DNA of 64,000 nucleotides, taken from assembly GCA_014360905.1 (NCBI GenBank), contig JACIWW010000003.1, positions 1 through 64,000 of the forward strand, written 5' to 3'. The notes under the pieces were generated by a model. It worked only from the letters and a program-made list of their open reading frames with translations. It was not told where the DNA came from and did not search any database. The DNA is from Chloroflexota bacterium (GTDB lineage: Bacteria > Chloroflexota > Anaerolineae > UBA2200). The position numbers and the translations under genes were made by a program. Positions 34,407-42,673 of this stretch are shown here, in pieces (position 1 is the first letter of the stretch; every line of letters begins with the position of its first letter).

Positions 34407-35678
34407 ATGGAACTCAGCGTCGTTATCCCTGCTTGGAATGAAGCGGACAATTTGGTCAAACTGTTGCCCCAGTTACATGCCGTATTATCGAATCTTGGCT
34501 GCGAATACGAAGTTCTCGTAGTAGACAACCATTCGGCAGATGCTACAGAGGAGGTCTGTAGAGCTGCGGGGGTTGTTCTGTTGCAACAGAATGAGCCAGG
34601 CTATGGTGGAGCATTGTGGGCAGGGTTCGGTCATGCCTCGGGTGAGTACATCTTGACTATGGATGCAGACTTATCCCACACACCGGATTTCATCCCGCTT
34701 ATGTGGAATGAGCGTGCGAAAGCCGATGTCATTGTTGCTTCTCGCTATGTAGAGGGCGGGAGCACGGATATGCCGTGGTACAGGCATATCTTGAGCATTA
34801 TTCTCAACCGCGTTTATACACGAGTCCTATCCCTGCCGATAAGAGATATTTCCAGCGGGTTTCGCCTCTATCGTGCGTCCATCCTCCGCAGTCTCGACTT
34901 GCAGAGCAAGGATTTCGACGCACTGGAAGAGATTTTGATCGAGTGCTATGCGCAGGGTTATACGATTCTAGAAATGCCAATGCACTACATGCCAAGGGAA
35001 CAAGGCAAGTCAAAGGTGAAGTTGTTGCGATTTGGCATAGCCTACTTGAACACTTTGTTCCGTATGTGGAAGTTGCGCAACTCGATAAACTCCGCTGATT
35101 ATGACGCGCGTGCTTTTGACAGCGTCATCCCTCTGCAGCGCTATTGGCAGCGCAGGCGTTATGCCATTATCCTGGGGATGCTTGACCGCTCCAAGCGATG
35201 TCTGGATGTTGGCTGTGGGTCTAGCCATATCCTTCGCGGTTTGAGTGCAGATTCGATTGGGTTGGATATCAAATTGAACAAACTCCGTTGCGCACGGCGT
35301 TACAAGCGTCCCCTAGTCAATGCCAGCGCATTTGCTTTGCCTTTTGGCGATGGGGTCTTCGATCAGGTGCTTTGTTCAGAGGTTATCGAGCATCTCGAAG
35401 CGAGCGAGCAGCCCTTTCGCGAGATGAATCGCGTGTTGAAAAAGAGAGGCAGGCTGGTGATTGGCACGCCTGACTATGGAAGCCGGGTCTGGCCAATTTT
35501 GGAACGGCTATACAAGTTTTTTGCACCGGGTGCGTATGCGGATGAGCATATCACTCACTACACGCGCGAAAGTTTGTTGCGCGTGCTACAAAAGCATGGA
35601 TTCCAATGTTGCCAGTGGAAGTACATCTGGGGTGCTGAGCTGATCGCCTCGTTCACCAAGGGCGACTGTGCCGGCTAG
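34407..35678 (+). CDS. GT2 glycosyltransferase fused to a class I SAM methyltransferase
   Basis: 423 residues in two domains. About 1-225 form a DPM1-like GT2: LSVVIPAWNEADNLVKL, VLVVDNHSADAT, GYGGALWAGFG, LTMDADLSHTPDF and ISSGFRLYRAS. About 245-415 form a methyltransferase: RCLDVGCGSSHILRGL (SAM motif I), FALPFGDGVFDQVLCSEVIE, and MNRVLKKRGRLVIGTPDYG. Both domains keep their binding motifs. The enzyme could place a sugar on polyprenyl phosphate and methylate either that sugar or a nearby one. Such fusions exist in databases, but the substrate is not predictable. It lies between two GT-C genes. Confidence 0.9.
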   Translation: MELSVVIPAWNEADNLVKLLPQLHAVLSNLGCEYEVLVVDNHSADATEEVCRAAGVVLLQQNEPGYGGALWAGFGHASGEYILTMDADLSHTPDFIPLMWNERAKADVIVASRYVEGGSTDMPWYRHILSIILNRVYTRVLSLPIRDISSGFRLYRASILRSLDLQSKDFDALEEILIECYAQGYTILEMPMHYMPREQGKSKVKLLRFGIAYLNTLFRMWKLRNSINSADYDARAFDSVIPLQRYWQRRRYAIILGMLDRSKRCLDVGCGSSHILRGLSADSIGLDIKLNKLRCARRYKRPLVNASAFALPFGDGVFDQVLCSEVIEHLEASEQPFREMNRVLKKRGRLVIGTPDYGSRVWPILERLYKFFAPGAYADEHITHYTRESLLRVLQKHGFQCCQWKYIWGAELIASFTKGDCAG

Positions 35679-35692
35679 GAGCTCTGCAGGCG

Positions 35693-37321
35693 ATGCGAGT
35701 CAAATTTTTTCTCGAGAACTGGCATTCGATAGCCTTGCTATTGATCCTTTTGATGGGGCTTGTCTGCCGGTTGTATCGCTTGGTACCTCCAGAGGTCGGG
35801 TTGCTTTATGCTCAAGATGCTGATGAAGGGGTCTATGCCACGACAGCTCAGTTGGCTTTGCAAGGCTATCTGCCGTATCGCGACTTTTTCACGCCTATGC
35901 CCCCGCTGGCCATTTATCTATTCATGGTTGTATTGCGCATATTCTATCATCCTTGGGGCAGTCCTACCGGTCTGATGGCCTTGCGCTATGCCTCTGTTGC
36001 CTATGGCTTGTTTACCGTGTTGCTTACCTTCTTCGCTGCTAACCTGATTGGGGGGAAAAGAAGCGGTTTACTGGCTGCCGCCATTGTGGCTGTTGACGGT
36101 ATTGTTGTAGCACAAGACCGGCGTGCCATGCTGGAATCTCTTACTAACCTTTTCTCCCTTTTGGCTATCCTCTGTTACTTGCTTGCCCTTCGTGCGCCCA
36201 ACGTGAAGGATGGGTTGCGAAAGAAACCCAACTCCCTGATTCTGCTTGCTGGTTTCTTCTGTGCCCTTGCCCTGCTCAGCAAGGGCACAGCGATTGTTCC
36301 TCCCCTTGTGATTGCGTTGGCGATTTTCATGCAGCGTCGTTGGCGCGAAGTGTGGTGGTTTGTTGTTTCCTTCCTGGGCAGTTACTTGTTGTGTGCTGGG
36401 CTCTTTCTGATTACCTGTCCTACAGACTATATCAAGCAAATGTATCTCTTTCATTTGCTGCGCCCATGGGATGGGACTGCGCACCCGTTGGCTAGGTTGG
36501 CGGAAATATGGAACTACCCTTGGTCCTGGATCACGGTGCGGATTTCTCTCGTGGGAGTGGCAATAACCTTTCTCGCTGGTAAAAAAGTGCGCCACCGCCG
36601 CCTGTGGTTATTGGTATTGGCTTGGGCTGTATTGGTATTGCTCCTGTTGCTGAGCAGTCGTACCTACTGGGCCACGTATTTTTCCCAACTGGCTGTGCCA
36701 TTAGCCATTTTAGGTGGCCTCTTGTTCAATCAGGAAATGGAGCATGACATGGCTAGTCCGCTAGACCGTTTACCAGTGGCTTCGCAGCAGTTGTGGTCAA
36801 TGCTGCAAGTAGCGGTTTTTGTTGCGTTGCTTGGCCTAGGCTTTCCGCGGCTGTTGCTTCAGTTTGGCTCAACTAAAGCCGCTTTGGAGCAGATCAAACC
36901 CGCCTATGTGGAAATTAGCACACACATTCGTAGGCACCTTCCCGATAGTGTACCTATCCTGGCTTTCGAGACGAATTACACTTTTCTATCCTCCCACCCG
37001 CCGGCTGGTGCCCGGGAAGGCTCTTTTTTCATTGACAGTTACGGCGAAATGCTCTATCGGAATCTAGGCATACCGGATAAGCCCATTCCAGTTTTGCTGG
37101 AAGTCTGGGTGCGATCGACGCGGGTTAGAGCACAAGAAGTTTTTCACCAGCAGCCGGCGCAAAGGGAAGTGCTTGCTATTTTCACTCGAGCACCTTACAT
37201 TATTTTGGATGGACGTGCTCTGAAGCAACTTTCACCCGATACCACTGCGTATATCCGCTCTCACTCGCAGGTGCTCAAATCTGCATATGCTGCCGAACTG
37301 CGCATGCGCCTCGCGGAGTGA
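35693..37321 (+). CDS. GT39-type membrane glycosyltransferase, last gene of the first glycan operon
   Basis: 542 residues. The first outer loop is AQDADEGVYATTAQLALQG, with acidic residues in the catalytic position, followed by YRDFFTPMPPLAIYLFMV. Membrane segments alternate through about residue 400. The end (PYIILDGRALKQLSPD) is soluble. The ATG has AGGAGC 10 bases upstream. A paired hairpin region and a new promoter follow, so transcription of the first run likely ends here. Confidence 0.88.
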   Translation: MRVKFFLENWHSIALLLILLMGLVCRLYRLVPPEVGLLYAQDADEGVYATTAQLALQGYLPYRDFFTPMPPLAIYLFMVVLRIFYHPWGSPTGLMALRYASVAYGLFTVLLTFFAANLIGGKRSGLLAAAIVAVDGIVVAQDRRAMLESLTNLFSLLAILCYLLALRAPNVKDGLRKKPNSLILLAGFFCALALLSKGTAIVPPLVIALAIFMQRRWREVWWFVVSFLGSYLLCAGLFLITCPTDYIKQMYLFHLLRPWDGTAHPLARLAEIWNYPWSWITVRISLVGVAITFLAGKKVRHRRLWLLVLAWAVLVLLLLLSSRTYWATYFSQLAVPLAILGGLLFNQEMEHDMASPLDRLPVASQQLWSMLQVAVFVALLGLGFPRLLLQFGSTKAALEQIKPAYVEISTHIRRHLPDSVPILAFETNYTFLSSHPPAGAREGSFFIDSYGEMLYRNLGIPDKPIPVLLEVWVRSTRVRAQEVFHQQPAQREVLAIFTRAPYIILDGRALKQLSPDTTAYIRSHSQVLKSAYAAELRMRLAE

Positions 37322-37330
37322 CTGTACTTT

Positions 37331-37371
37331 GCACAGACCCCATGCTGTTTCGACGGCATGATATTCTGTGC
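37331..37371 (+). other. two-tier stem-loop between the two glycan operons
   Basis: GCACAGA (37331-37337) pairs with TCTGTGC (37365-37371). Inside it CATGC (37341-37345) pairs with GCATG (37356-37360). No U-run follows, so it is not a standard intrinsic terminator. It may slow or end transcription with Rho, or protect the 3' end of the long upstream message. The 357-base gap 37322-37678 also holds the promoter at 37419 and a possible leader ORF at 37529; nothing else is recognised. Confidence 0.4.
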
Positions 37372-37418
37372 TGCCGGCTCTGGGCAGTATTGCAGAAATT
37401 TCATGCACTGAGCGTGCC

Positions 37419-37452
37419 TTTATATCTTGTTTTCATGTAACTAGTGTATAAT
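37419..37452 (+). promoter_or_regulatory. PhoB-type promoter (site B) before the second glycan operon
   Basis: TTTATAT (37419-37425, 5 of 7 to TTTTCAT) and TTTTCAT (37430-37436) are 11 bp apart. Ten bases later is a perfect TATAAT (37447-37452). Spacing is identical to sites A (15053) and C (55850). A further half-site, ATTTCAT, lies at 37398-37404. The predicted start near 37459 leaves a long leader of about 220 bases before the ATG at 37679. Confidence 0.6.
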
Positions 37453-37528
37453 TTGAGCATAATCTATGATGTTAAGTTGGCAAGGCCGCTGTGCTTTTCT
37501 CTAGGGCGACGTTAATATTAAGGTTCAG

Positions 37529-37600
37529 ATGATTGAGGAAGAGCTATCCAAACGCCAGGCACTGTCTTTGTTCTTTTGGGCGGACATCTTCAAAGGTTGA
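37529..37600 (+). CDS. possible 23-residue leader peptide
   Basis: An ATG at 37529 with AAGG 5 bases upstream opens 23 codons ending in TGA (37598-37600). The product starts MIEEELSKRQALSL and ends FWADIFKG. It lies in the long leader between promoter site B and the GT2 gene at 37679. No run of regulatory codons is obvious and no attenuator was identified, so it may be a chance ORF. It is recorded because the leader is otherwise unexplained. Confidence 0.2.
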   Translation: MIEEELSKRQALSLFFWADIFKG

Positions 37601-37678
37601 ATTAGTGAATTACACTCTTTCACGAGCATTCATGCAGTTTTTCTAGTCTGGTGGCCTAGTGAGGGTGAAGTTTGGTCT

Positions 37679-38698
37679 ATGATCTCAATCGTGATCCCTG
37701 TACACAATGCAGCACATACTCTGAGCGAGTGTCTACAAGCTATTCAAGGCTCTAGCTATACCGAGTATGAAGTACTCGTGGTTGATGATGCTTCAGCGGA
37801 TGAGAGTGCTCAAGTGGCAGCGCAATATGGCTGCCGGCTCATTCGCTTGACAGAGAATGTGGGTGCAGCACAGGCTAAGAACATCGGCGCAAAGGAAGCC
37901 AAAGGTGATATTATTCTATTTACGGATGCTGACATCGTGCTGCAGCCAGATACACTGAGTATCGTGGCTGCCCACTTTCAAGACCCCAGCATTGCTGGAG
38001 TAGTCGGCCTGCTCGGGGAAAGGCTGCGGTACAGTAACTTTAGCAGCCATTTCAAGAACTTGTGGATGAATTATACGTACCGGCGTCTAGCGGCAAGCAA
38101 GGATGCCGAACGAGGTGTGGGCGTCTTCCTTACCAGCATCGCCGCTATCCGCAAAGAGATTTTCGAGCAGATGGGTGGCTTTGACCCAGGTTATCGCGGT
38201 GCAAGCGTTACCGAGGATATTGAGTTTGGGCAGCGGCTTCTATCCGCTGGGCACAAAATACGACTCGATAGCCGTCTAGCGGTTGAGCATCTAAAGCACT
38301 ATTCATTTAGCGGGTTGCTGAGGACAGATTTTGAGCGTGCCTTTGGTTTGACCAAAACCTGGCTGCGCAAGAAATTGGAACCGAGCCTCAGAGCAACGGG
38401 GCAGAAGTACTATGCATCGGTGCCGTGGTTTTTCATAGCGGGGGTGCCAATGGCCTGGCTATTGTTGTTATTTATCTTTTTGGCTGTGGGGACACGGCAT
38501 TTCATTTGGGGCTTGGCAGCATTATTGACTTACCTGGCCATCTTGCTTGTCAATGCGCCGTTCCTGAATGCATTGCGTCGCGCGCGGGGCTGGTTCTTTG
38601 GTTTACAATCTTGTTTGTTCTTACCCGTTGATTTGTGGGTATCTGGGTTAGGTGTTGTATGGGCAATCATAGATTACTTGAGAGGCAACCGCTATTAA
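37679..38698 (+). CDS. GT2 glycosyltransferase with C-terminal membrane helices
   Basis: 339 residues. ISIVIPVHNAAHTLSECL, VLVVDDASADES and LFTDADIVLQPDTL (DxD) start the GT-A domain, and GASVTEDIEFGQRL holds the catalytic ED. Two or three hydrophobic segments follow from about residue 250 (VPWFFIAGVPMAWLLLLFIF). This is the layout of membrane GT2 enzymes that extend a lipid-linked or secreted glycan, unlike the soluble synthase-type GT2s nearby. It is the first large gene behind promoter site B. Its ATG has GAGGGTG 11 bases upstream, a rather long spacing. Confidence 0.9.
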   Translation: MISIVIPVHNAAHTLSECLQAIQGSSYTEYEVLVVDDASADESAQVAAQYGCRLIRLTENVGAAQAKNIGAKEAKGDIILFTDADIVLQPDTLSIVAAHFQDPSIAGVVGLLGERLRYSNFSSHFKNLWMNYTYRRLAASKDAERGVGVFLTSIAAIRKEIFEQMGGFDPGYRGASVTEDIEFGQRLLSAGHKIRLDSRLAVEHLKHYSFSGLLRTDFERAFGLTKTWLRKKLEPSLRATGQKYYASVPWFFIAGVPMAWLLLLFIFLAVGTRHFIWGLAALLTYLAILLVNAPFLNALRRARGWFFGLQSCLFLPVDLWVSGLGVVWAIIDYLRGNRY

Positions 38699-38734
38699 AG
38701 ATGGGTTAGGCGGGTTGTCTTGCTTCTAGTAACA

Positions 38735-38746
38735 GCACTAGAGTGC
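38735..38746. promoter_or_regulatory. short palindrome before the radical SAM gene
   Basis: GCACTAGAGTGC is a 5-bp inverted repeat around AG, set within outer TAGT/ACTA arms. It lies in the 109-base gap before the gene at 38808. It could be an operator half-site pair or a weak hairpin; no promoter hexamers could be placed with confidence beside it. Confidence 0.25.
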
Positions 38747-38807
38747 CAACTACGAACAAAGTGGCGTGCTTTGGTTGGCTTGTTGATAGGTCGCAAAGGG
38801 ATTAGAA

Positions 38808-39977
38808 ATGAACTATAGGCGTTATCTGAAGTATGGCAGTCGCATCTTGTACAAAAGAGGCGCCTCGCCAATATATTTTGTGTTCTTTGTCACCGACTTT
38901 TGCAACGCGCGTTGCAAACACTGCCTGCTTGCTGAACATAATCCTACAGCAAAGGAAAGAGAGCTGACTATTGATGAGATCGAGCGGGTGTCGGCCAGCA
39001 TGGATGACATGCTTTTTTTCACTCCTACTGGGGGTGAGCCTTTTCTCCGTCGGGATTTGGCAGAGATTGTGCGCATCTTTCATCGCAATAACCATGCTGC
39101 CAACGTGGGCATCCCGACCAATGGCAGTCTCACCGCACGCATTGTCGAAACGACGAAAGACATGCTCGATACCTGTCCCGGCCTTGACCTGCACATTGAC
39201 GTTTCCATAGACGATATCGGAGAGCGGCATGATGAGATCCGGCAATTCCCAGGGCTGTTTGATCGCGCTGTGCGCACTTACAAGGAGCTCCGACTGTTAG
39301 AAAAACATTATCCTAATTTCAGCACTTGTGTTGAGATCACGGTCTCGGCATACAATCAAGACCACTTGCTAGAATTGTATGACTATTTGACTCATCAAGT
39401 AGGGGTCAACACGGTCTTTACCTTGCTGACACGCGGCGCGCCCCGCGATCCAGGTGCTAAGAATTTTGACATTCGCAAGTATGAGGAATTGCATGCTGTG
39501 CTGGAGCGCGATAACAAGGCGCGCATATTATCCGGTTATTACAAGATGCCCTTCTCTGATTTCTTGAACGCCAAGCGTATTGTGCGGCCGCACATTATTG
39601 CGAAAACGGTGCGCGAACGCCGCTTCCAGATTCCGTGCTATGCTGGCTCTCTGGGTGGTGCGATGTTCAGCGAAGGGCAGGTTCTGCCCTGCGAGTTGCT
39701 CATTGATAAAGAAATCGGCAATGTGCGCGATTTTGATTATGATTTCAAAAAGATTTGGTATAGTCCCAAGGCAGATGAAGTGCGTCGATACATTCACGAT
39801 ACAAAGTGTTTCTGCACTTATGAATGTTTTCTGACGATCAATATCCTCTTCAATCCACTCGTCTTGCCGCGTGTGGTGAAAGAGTGGAGTGCACTCAAAT
39901 GGAGCAAGTTAAGGTATCGGATAAAAGGCGGGAAAGAGCCGGCAAGCGTCCTAACTTTATCCACAGAAGACAGATAA
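38808..39977 (+). CDS. radical SAM protein with C-terminal Cys-rich (SPASM-like) region
   Basis: 389 residues. The cluster motif is C32, C36 and C39 in FCNARCKHC. TPTGGEPFLRRDL and VGIPTNGSL are core radical SAM strands. The end has IPCYAGSLGG, VLPCELL and KCFCTYECF, enough cysteines for an additional cluster, as in SPASM/twitch enzymes. AAAGGGA precedes the ATG. It lies between GT2 genes in the second operon, so its substrate is probably linked to the glycan pathway. The sequence cannot say which carbon centre it acts on. Confidence 0.88.
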   Translation: MNYRRYLKYGSRILYKRGASPIYFVFFVTDFCNARCKHCLLAEHNPTAKERELTIDEIERVSASMDDMLFFTPTGGEPFLRRDLAEIVRIFHRNNHAANVGIPTNGSLTARIVETTKDMLDTCPGLDLHIDVSIDDIGERHDEIRQFPGLFDRAVRTYKELRLLEKHYPNFSTCVEITVSAYNQDHLLELYDYLTHQVGVNTVFTLLTRGAPRDPGAKNFDIRKYEELHAVLERDNKARILSGYYKMPFSDFLNAKRIVRPHIIAKTVRERRFQIPCYAGSLGGAMFSEGQVLPCELLIDKEIGNVRDFDYDFKKIWYSPKADEVRRYIHDTKCFCTYECFLTINILFNPLVLPRVVKEWSALKWSKLRYRIKGGKEPASVLTLSTEDR

Positions 39978-39999
39978 ATTGGTGCTAGAAAGGAATCAG

Positions 40000-40686
40000 G
40001 TGTATAAGGGTTATTCGATCTCTGTCGTGATACCGTGTTATAACGAAGAGGAGGGGATTCATGTTACGCTTGCTGATATGCCCGATGTAGTAGATGAGGT
40101 GATTGTTGTGGATAATAATTGCACGGACCGCACTGCCGAAGTCGCTGCGAGCATGGGCGCTAAGGTTATCTTTGAGCCTAAGCCGGGTTACGGAGCAGCC
40201 TGCAAAGCTGGATTTCGTGCCGCGACCGGCGACATCATCGTAGCCATGGACGGAGATGCAACTTATCCGCGCAACTTCATTCCCGTTCTGGTAGATGTGA
40301 TGATTGAAGAGGGCATTGATTTCATCTCCTGTGATCGCACAGGGCACAAAGCCGAGGAAGCCAACTCATTTCTGCGTGTCCTAGGCAACTTTATCCTGAA
40401 TCTGACTATGTTTGGGCTCTTCTTCATCTGGCTAAAGGACTCTCAGTCGGGCATGTGGGTTTTCAGGCGTTCGATTCTCCCACAGCTTGACCTGAGCAGT
40501 GATCACATGTCCTTTTCAGAGGAGTTGAAGATCGAGGCTTTCACACGCAAAGGCCTCAAGGCACGTGAATTGCCTATCTACTACAAAGCGCGTGTAGGCG
40601 AAAGCAAACTGCAGCTCTGGCGAGATGGGTTTGCTAATCTCTTCTTCTTGTTCAAGAAGAGGTTCAGGACATGGCGGAAGCATTAG
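40000..40686 (+). CDS. GT2 glycosyltransferase, polyprenyl-phosphate-sugar synthase-like
   Basis: 228 residues from GTG at 40000, chosen because AAAGGA ends 5 bases upstream; TTG at 39979 and GTG at 39982 are in frame but have no site. SISVVIPCYNEEEGI, VIVVDNNCTDRT, GYGAACKAGF and VAMDGDATY (DxD) are typical of DPM1-like enzymes. DSQSGMWVFRRS and LKIEAFTRKGLKARELPI complete the pattern. No clear transmembrane anchor is present. The 3' end overlaps the epimerase gene by 16 bases, implying joint expression with sugar-nucleotide supply. Confidence 0.9.
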   Translation: MYKGYSISVVIPCYNEEEGIHVTLADMPDVVDEVIVVDNNCTDRTAEVAASMGAKVIFEPKPGYGAACKAGFRAATGDIIVAMDGDATYPRNFIPVLVDVMIEEGIDFISCDRTGHKAEEANSFLRVLGNFILNLTMFGLFFIWLKDSQSGMWVFRRSILPQLDLSSDHMSFSEELKIEAFTRKGLKARELPIYYKARVGESKLQLWRDGFANLFFLFKKRFRTWRKH

Positions 40687-41723
40687 AAGGTGTAGCAAAC
40701 CCCAAAACAGTGCTATATGAGAGCGCATTTGCGGGCAAGAAGGTTCTGATTACAGGCGGACTTGGCTTTATCGGCAGCAACCTCGCCATACGACTGGTCG
40801 AATTAGGGGCTGAGGTACTCCTTGTAGATTCGTTGATACCGGACTATGGCGGCAATCTATTCAACATAGAGCCTGTGAAGGACAAAGTACGGGTCAATAT
40901 CGCAGATGTGCGTGACGTGAATGGAATGAACTATCTGGTGCGCGGCCAGGATTACCTGTTCAATCTAGCGGGGCAGGTTAGCCATATTGACAGCATGCAG
41001 GACCCCTATACTGACCTGGAGATCAATTGTCGCGCGCAATTGTCCATATTAGAAGCCTGCCGCCACAACAATCCTGATGTTAAGATTGTCTACGCCAGCA
41101 CACGGCAGGTCTACGGTGTTCCAGAATATCTGCCCGTTGATGAAAAGCATTTACTACGCCCCACAGATGTAAATGGCATTAACAAGATGGCTGGTGAATG
41201 GTATCATATCCTATACAATAACGTGTACGGTATCCGAGCTGTATCGCTACGTCTAACCAACACCTATGGTCCGCGCTTATTGATGAAACACAATCGGCAA
41301 GGCTTTGTGGCTTGGTTTATCCGCCAGGCGATTGACAATGAGGAGATACAGATTTTTGGCGATGGATTGCAGGTCCGTGATTTGAACTATGTGGATGATG
41401 TGGTAGAAGCGATGCTGTTAGCGGCTATTTACGATGGGGCGAATGGACGTGTTTTCAATCTTGGAAACACTCCGCCGGTGAGCCTTTTGGAATTTGTGCG
41501 AGTGTTGTTAGAAGTGTGCCAGGAGTTTGGCGCGGGCAAGGGCGGCTATCGCCTGGTGCCGTTTCCACCGGACAAAAAGCGTATTGACATCGGCGATTAT
41601 TATGCCGACTATAGCAAGATCCAGAAGACATTGGGTTGGACCCCCCGAGTCCCTCTCAAAGAGGGGCTGCGACGTACAGTAGCCTATTACATAGAGTATC
41701 GGGAGCATTATTGGAAAAAGTAA
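40671..41723 (+). CDS. NAD-dependent sugar epimerase/dehydratase with Asn in place of the catalytic Tyr
   Basis: 350 residues, extended SDR. The cofactor motif is ITGGLGFIGSN (about 26-36). ASTRQVYG supplies the active-site Ser/Thr strand, and LRLTNTYGPR and FGDGLQVRDLNYVDDVV are sugar-nucleotide epimerase signatures. In the YxxxK position the sequence is N168-G-I-N-K172 (VNGINKMAGEWYH), so the usual Tyr is Asn. I recall similar VNGINK-type motifs in other bacterial homologs, so this may be a subfamily trait and not damage. It probably still binds NAD and an NDP-sugar; the chemistry is unclear. Confidence 0.88.
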   Translation: MAEALEGVANPKTVLYESAFAGKKVLITGGLGFIGSNLAIRLVELGAEVLLVDSLIPDYGGNLFNIEPVKDKVRVNIADVRDVNGMNYLVRGQDYLFNLAGQVSHIDSMQDPYTDLEINCRAQLSILEACRHNNPDVKIVYASTRQVYGVPEYLPVDEKHLLRPTDVNGINKMAGEWYHILYNNVYGIRAVSLRLTNTYGPRLLMKHNRQGFVAWFIRQAIDNEEIQIFGDGLQVRDLNYVDDVVEAMLLAAIYDGANGRVFNLGNTPPVSLLEFVRVLLEVCQEFGAGKGGYRLVPFPPDKKRIDIGDYYADYSKIQKTLGWTPRVPLKEGLRRTVAYYIEYREHYWKK

Positions 41724-41823
41724 CCAAGTTGGCTTTTGTGATGTTAGGGGTCGTTAGTTCGAGAAAGCGTGCATCAGATATTGTCTGTCATAATTATCCT
41801 GTTAGATGGTGAAGGGGATGAGT

Positions 41824-42669
41824 ATGCGTCAGAAAGTTATTGTAGTCATGCCTGCTTACAATGCAGCCAAAACTTTAGAGCGTACTTACAATGACCTGCC
41901 GAAAGAAGTGGTGGATAAAGTCATCCTTGTGGATGATGTAAGTCAGGATGAGACAGTGGAAATTGCCCGTCAGCTAGGGTTGGAGGTAGTGGTTCATATC
42001 CAGAACAGGGGCTATGGTGGCAATCAGAAGACTTGCTATCTTAAGGCGCTTGAAGAGGGAGCGGATATTGTGGTCATGCTGCACCCTGATTATCAGTACG
42101 ATTCTACACTTGTGCCCGAGCTGATCCGTCCTATTTTGGAGGGCAAGGCTGATATGATGCTGGGCTCTCGTTTTCTTAGTGGGGGCACTCTGGCTGGGGG
42201 CATGCCCTTGTACAAATATATCTCCAATCGCTTTTTGACCATGATTGAGAATTTGGTGCTGGGACAACATTTGTCCGAGTGCCATACCGGTTTTCGCGCT
42301 TATAGCAGGCGGTTCCTGGAGACCATTCCCTTTTTGTTGAATTCGGATAATTTTGTCTTCGATACGGAAGTAATTGCCCAGGCGGTGGCCTTTGGTTTTC
42401 GCATTGGAGAGATTGCAGTTCCAACGCGTTACTTCAAAGAAGCCTCTTCGGTAAACTTCAAGAACAGTGTCATTTACGGCTTAAGCACTCTGGCAGTGAT
42501 GATACGGTACTTGCTGGCAAAGTGGAACATCGTGCGCTATCCTCAGTTCAAGAAGACATTGCCAGAGATCATCAGTCGCTATCACCTGCCTCAAATCCTA
42601 CGGCGTCAGCCCACTGTAGATACAATGGAAACAGTGAGTAAACCAGCTCAAGGAGGCAACAAGTCCTGA
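41824..42669 (+). CDS. GT2 glycosyltransferase, DPM1-like
   Basis: 281 residues from ATG 41824, which has AAGGGG 7 bases upstream; in-frame ATGs at 41806 and 41818 fit less well. VIVVMPAYNAAKTLERTY, VILVDDVSQDET, NRGYGGNQKTCYL and VMLHPDYQYD are present. The metal-binding motif is therefore HPDYQ and not DxD, as in a known GT2 branch. CHTGFRAYSRRFLE and the later IAVPTRYFKE fit the family. It has one weak hydrophobic stretch (LSTLAVMIRYLLA). It directly precedes the tandem GT-C triplet and may supply its donor. Confidence 0.9.
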   Translation: MRQKVIVVMPAYNAAKTLERTYNDLPKEVVDKVILVDDVSQDETVEIARQLGLEVVVHIQNRGYGGNQKTCYLKALEEGADIVVMLHPDYQYDSTLVPELIRPILEGKADMMLGSRFLSGGTLAGGMPLYKYISNRFLTMIENLVLGQHLSECHTGFRAYSRRFLETIPFLLNSDNFVFDTEVIAQAVAFGFRIGEIAVPTRYFKEASSVNFKNSVIYGLSTLAVMIRYLLAKWNIVRYPQFKKTLPEIISRYHLPQILRRQPTVDTMETVSKPAQGGNKS

Positions 42670-42673
42670 TCTC

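Noticed and set aside
41774-41807. Possible fourth PhoB-type promoter before the gene at 41824
   Set aside because: CTGTCAT (41785-41791) resembles one half-site, but the half-site 11 bp upstream is absent and the -10 (TTAGAT) is poor. The predicted transcript would start at the ribosome site.
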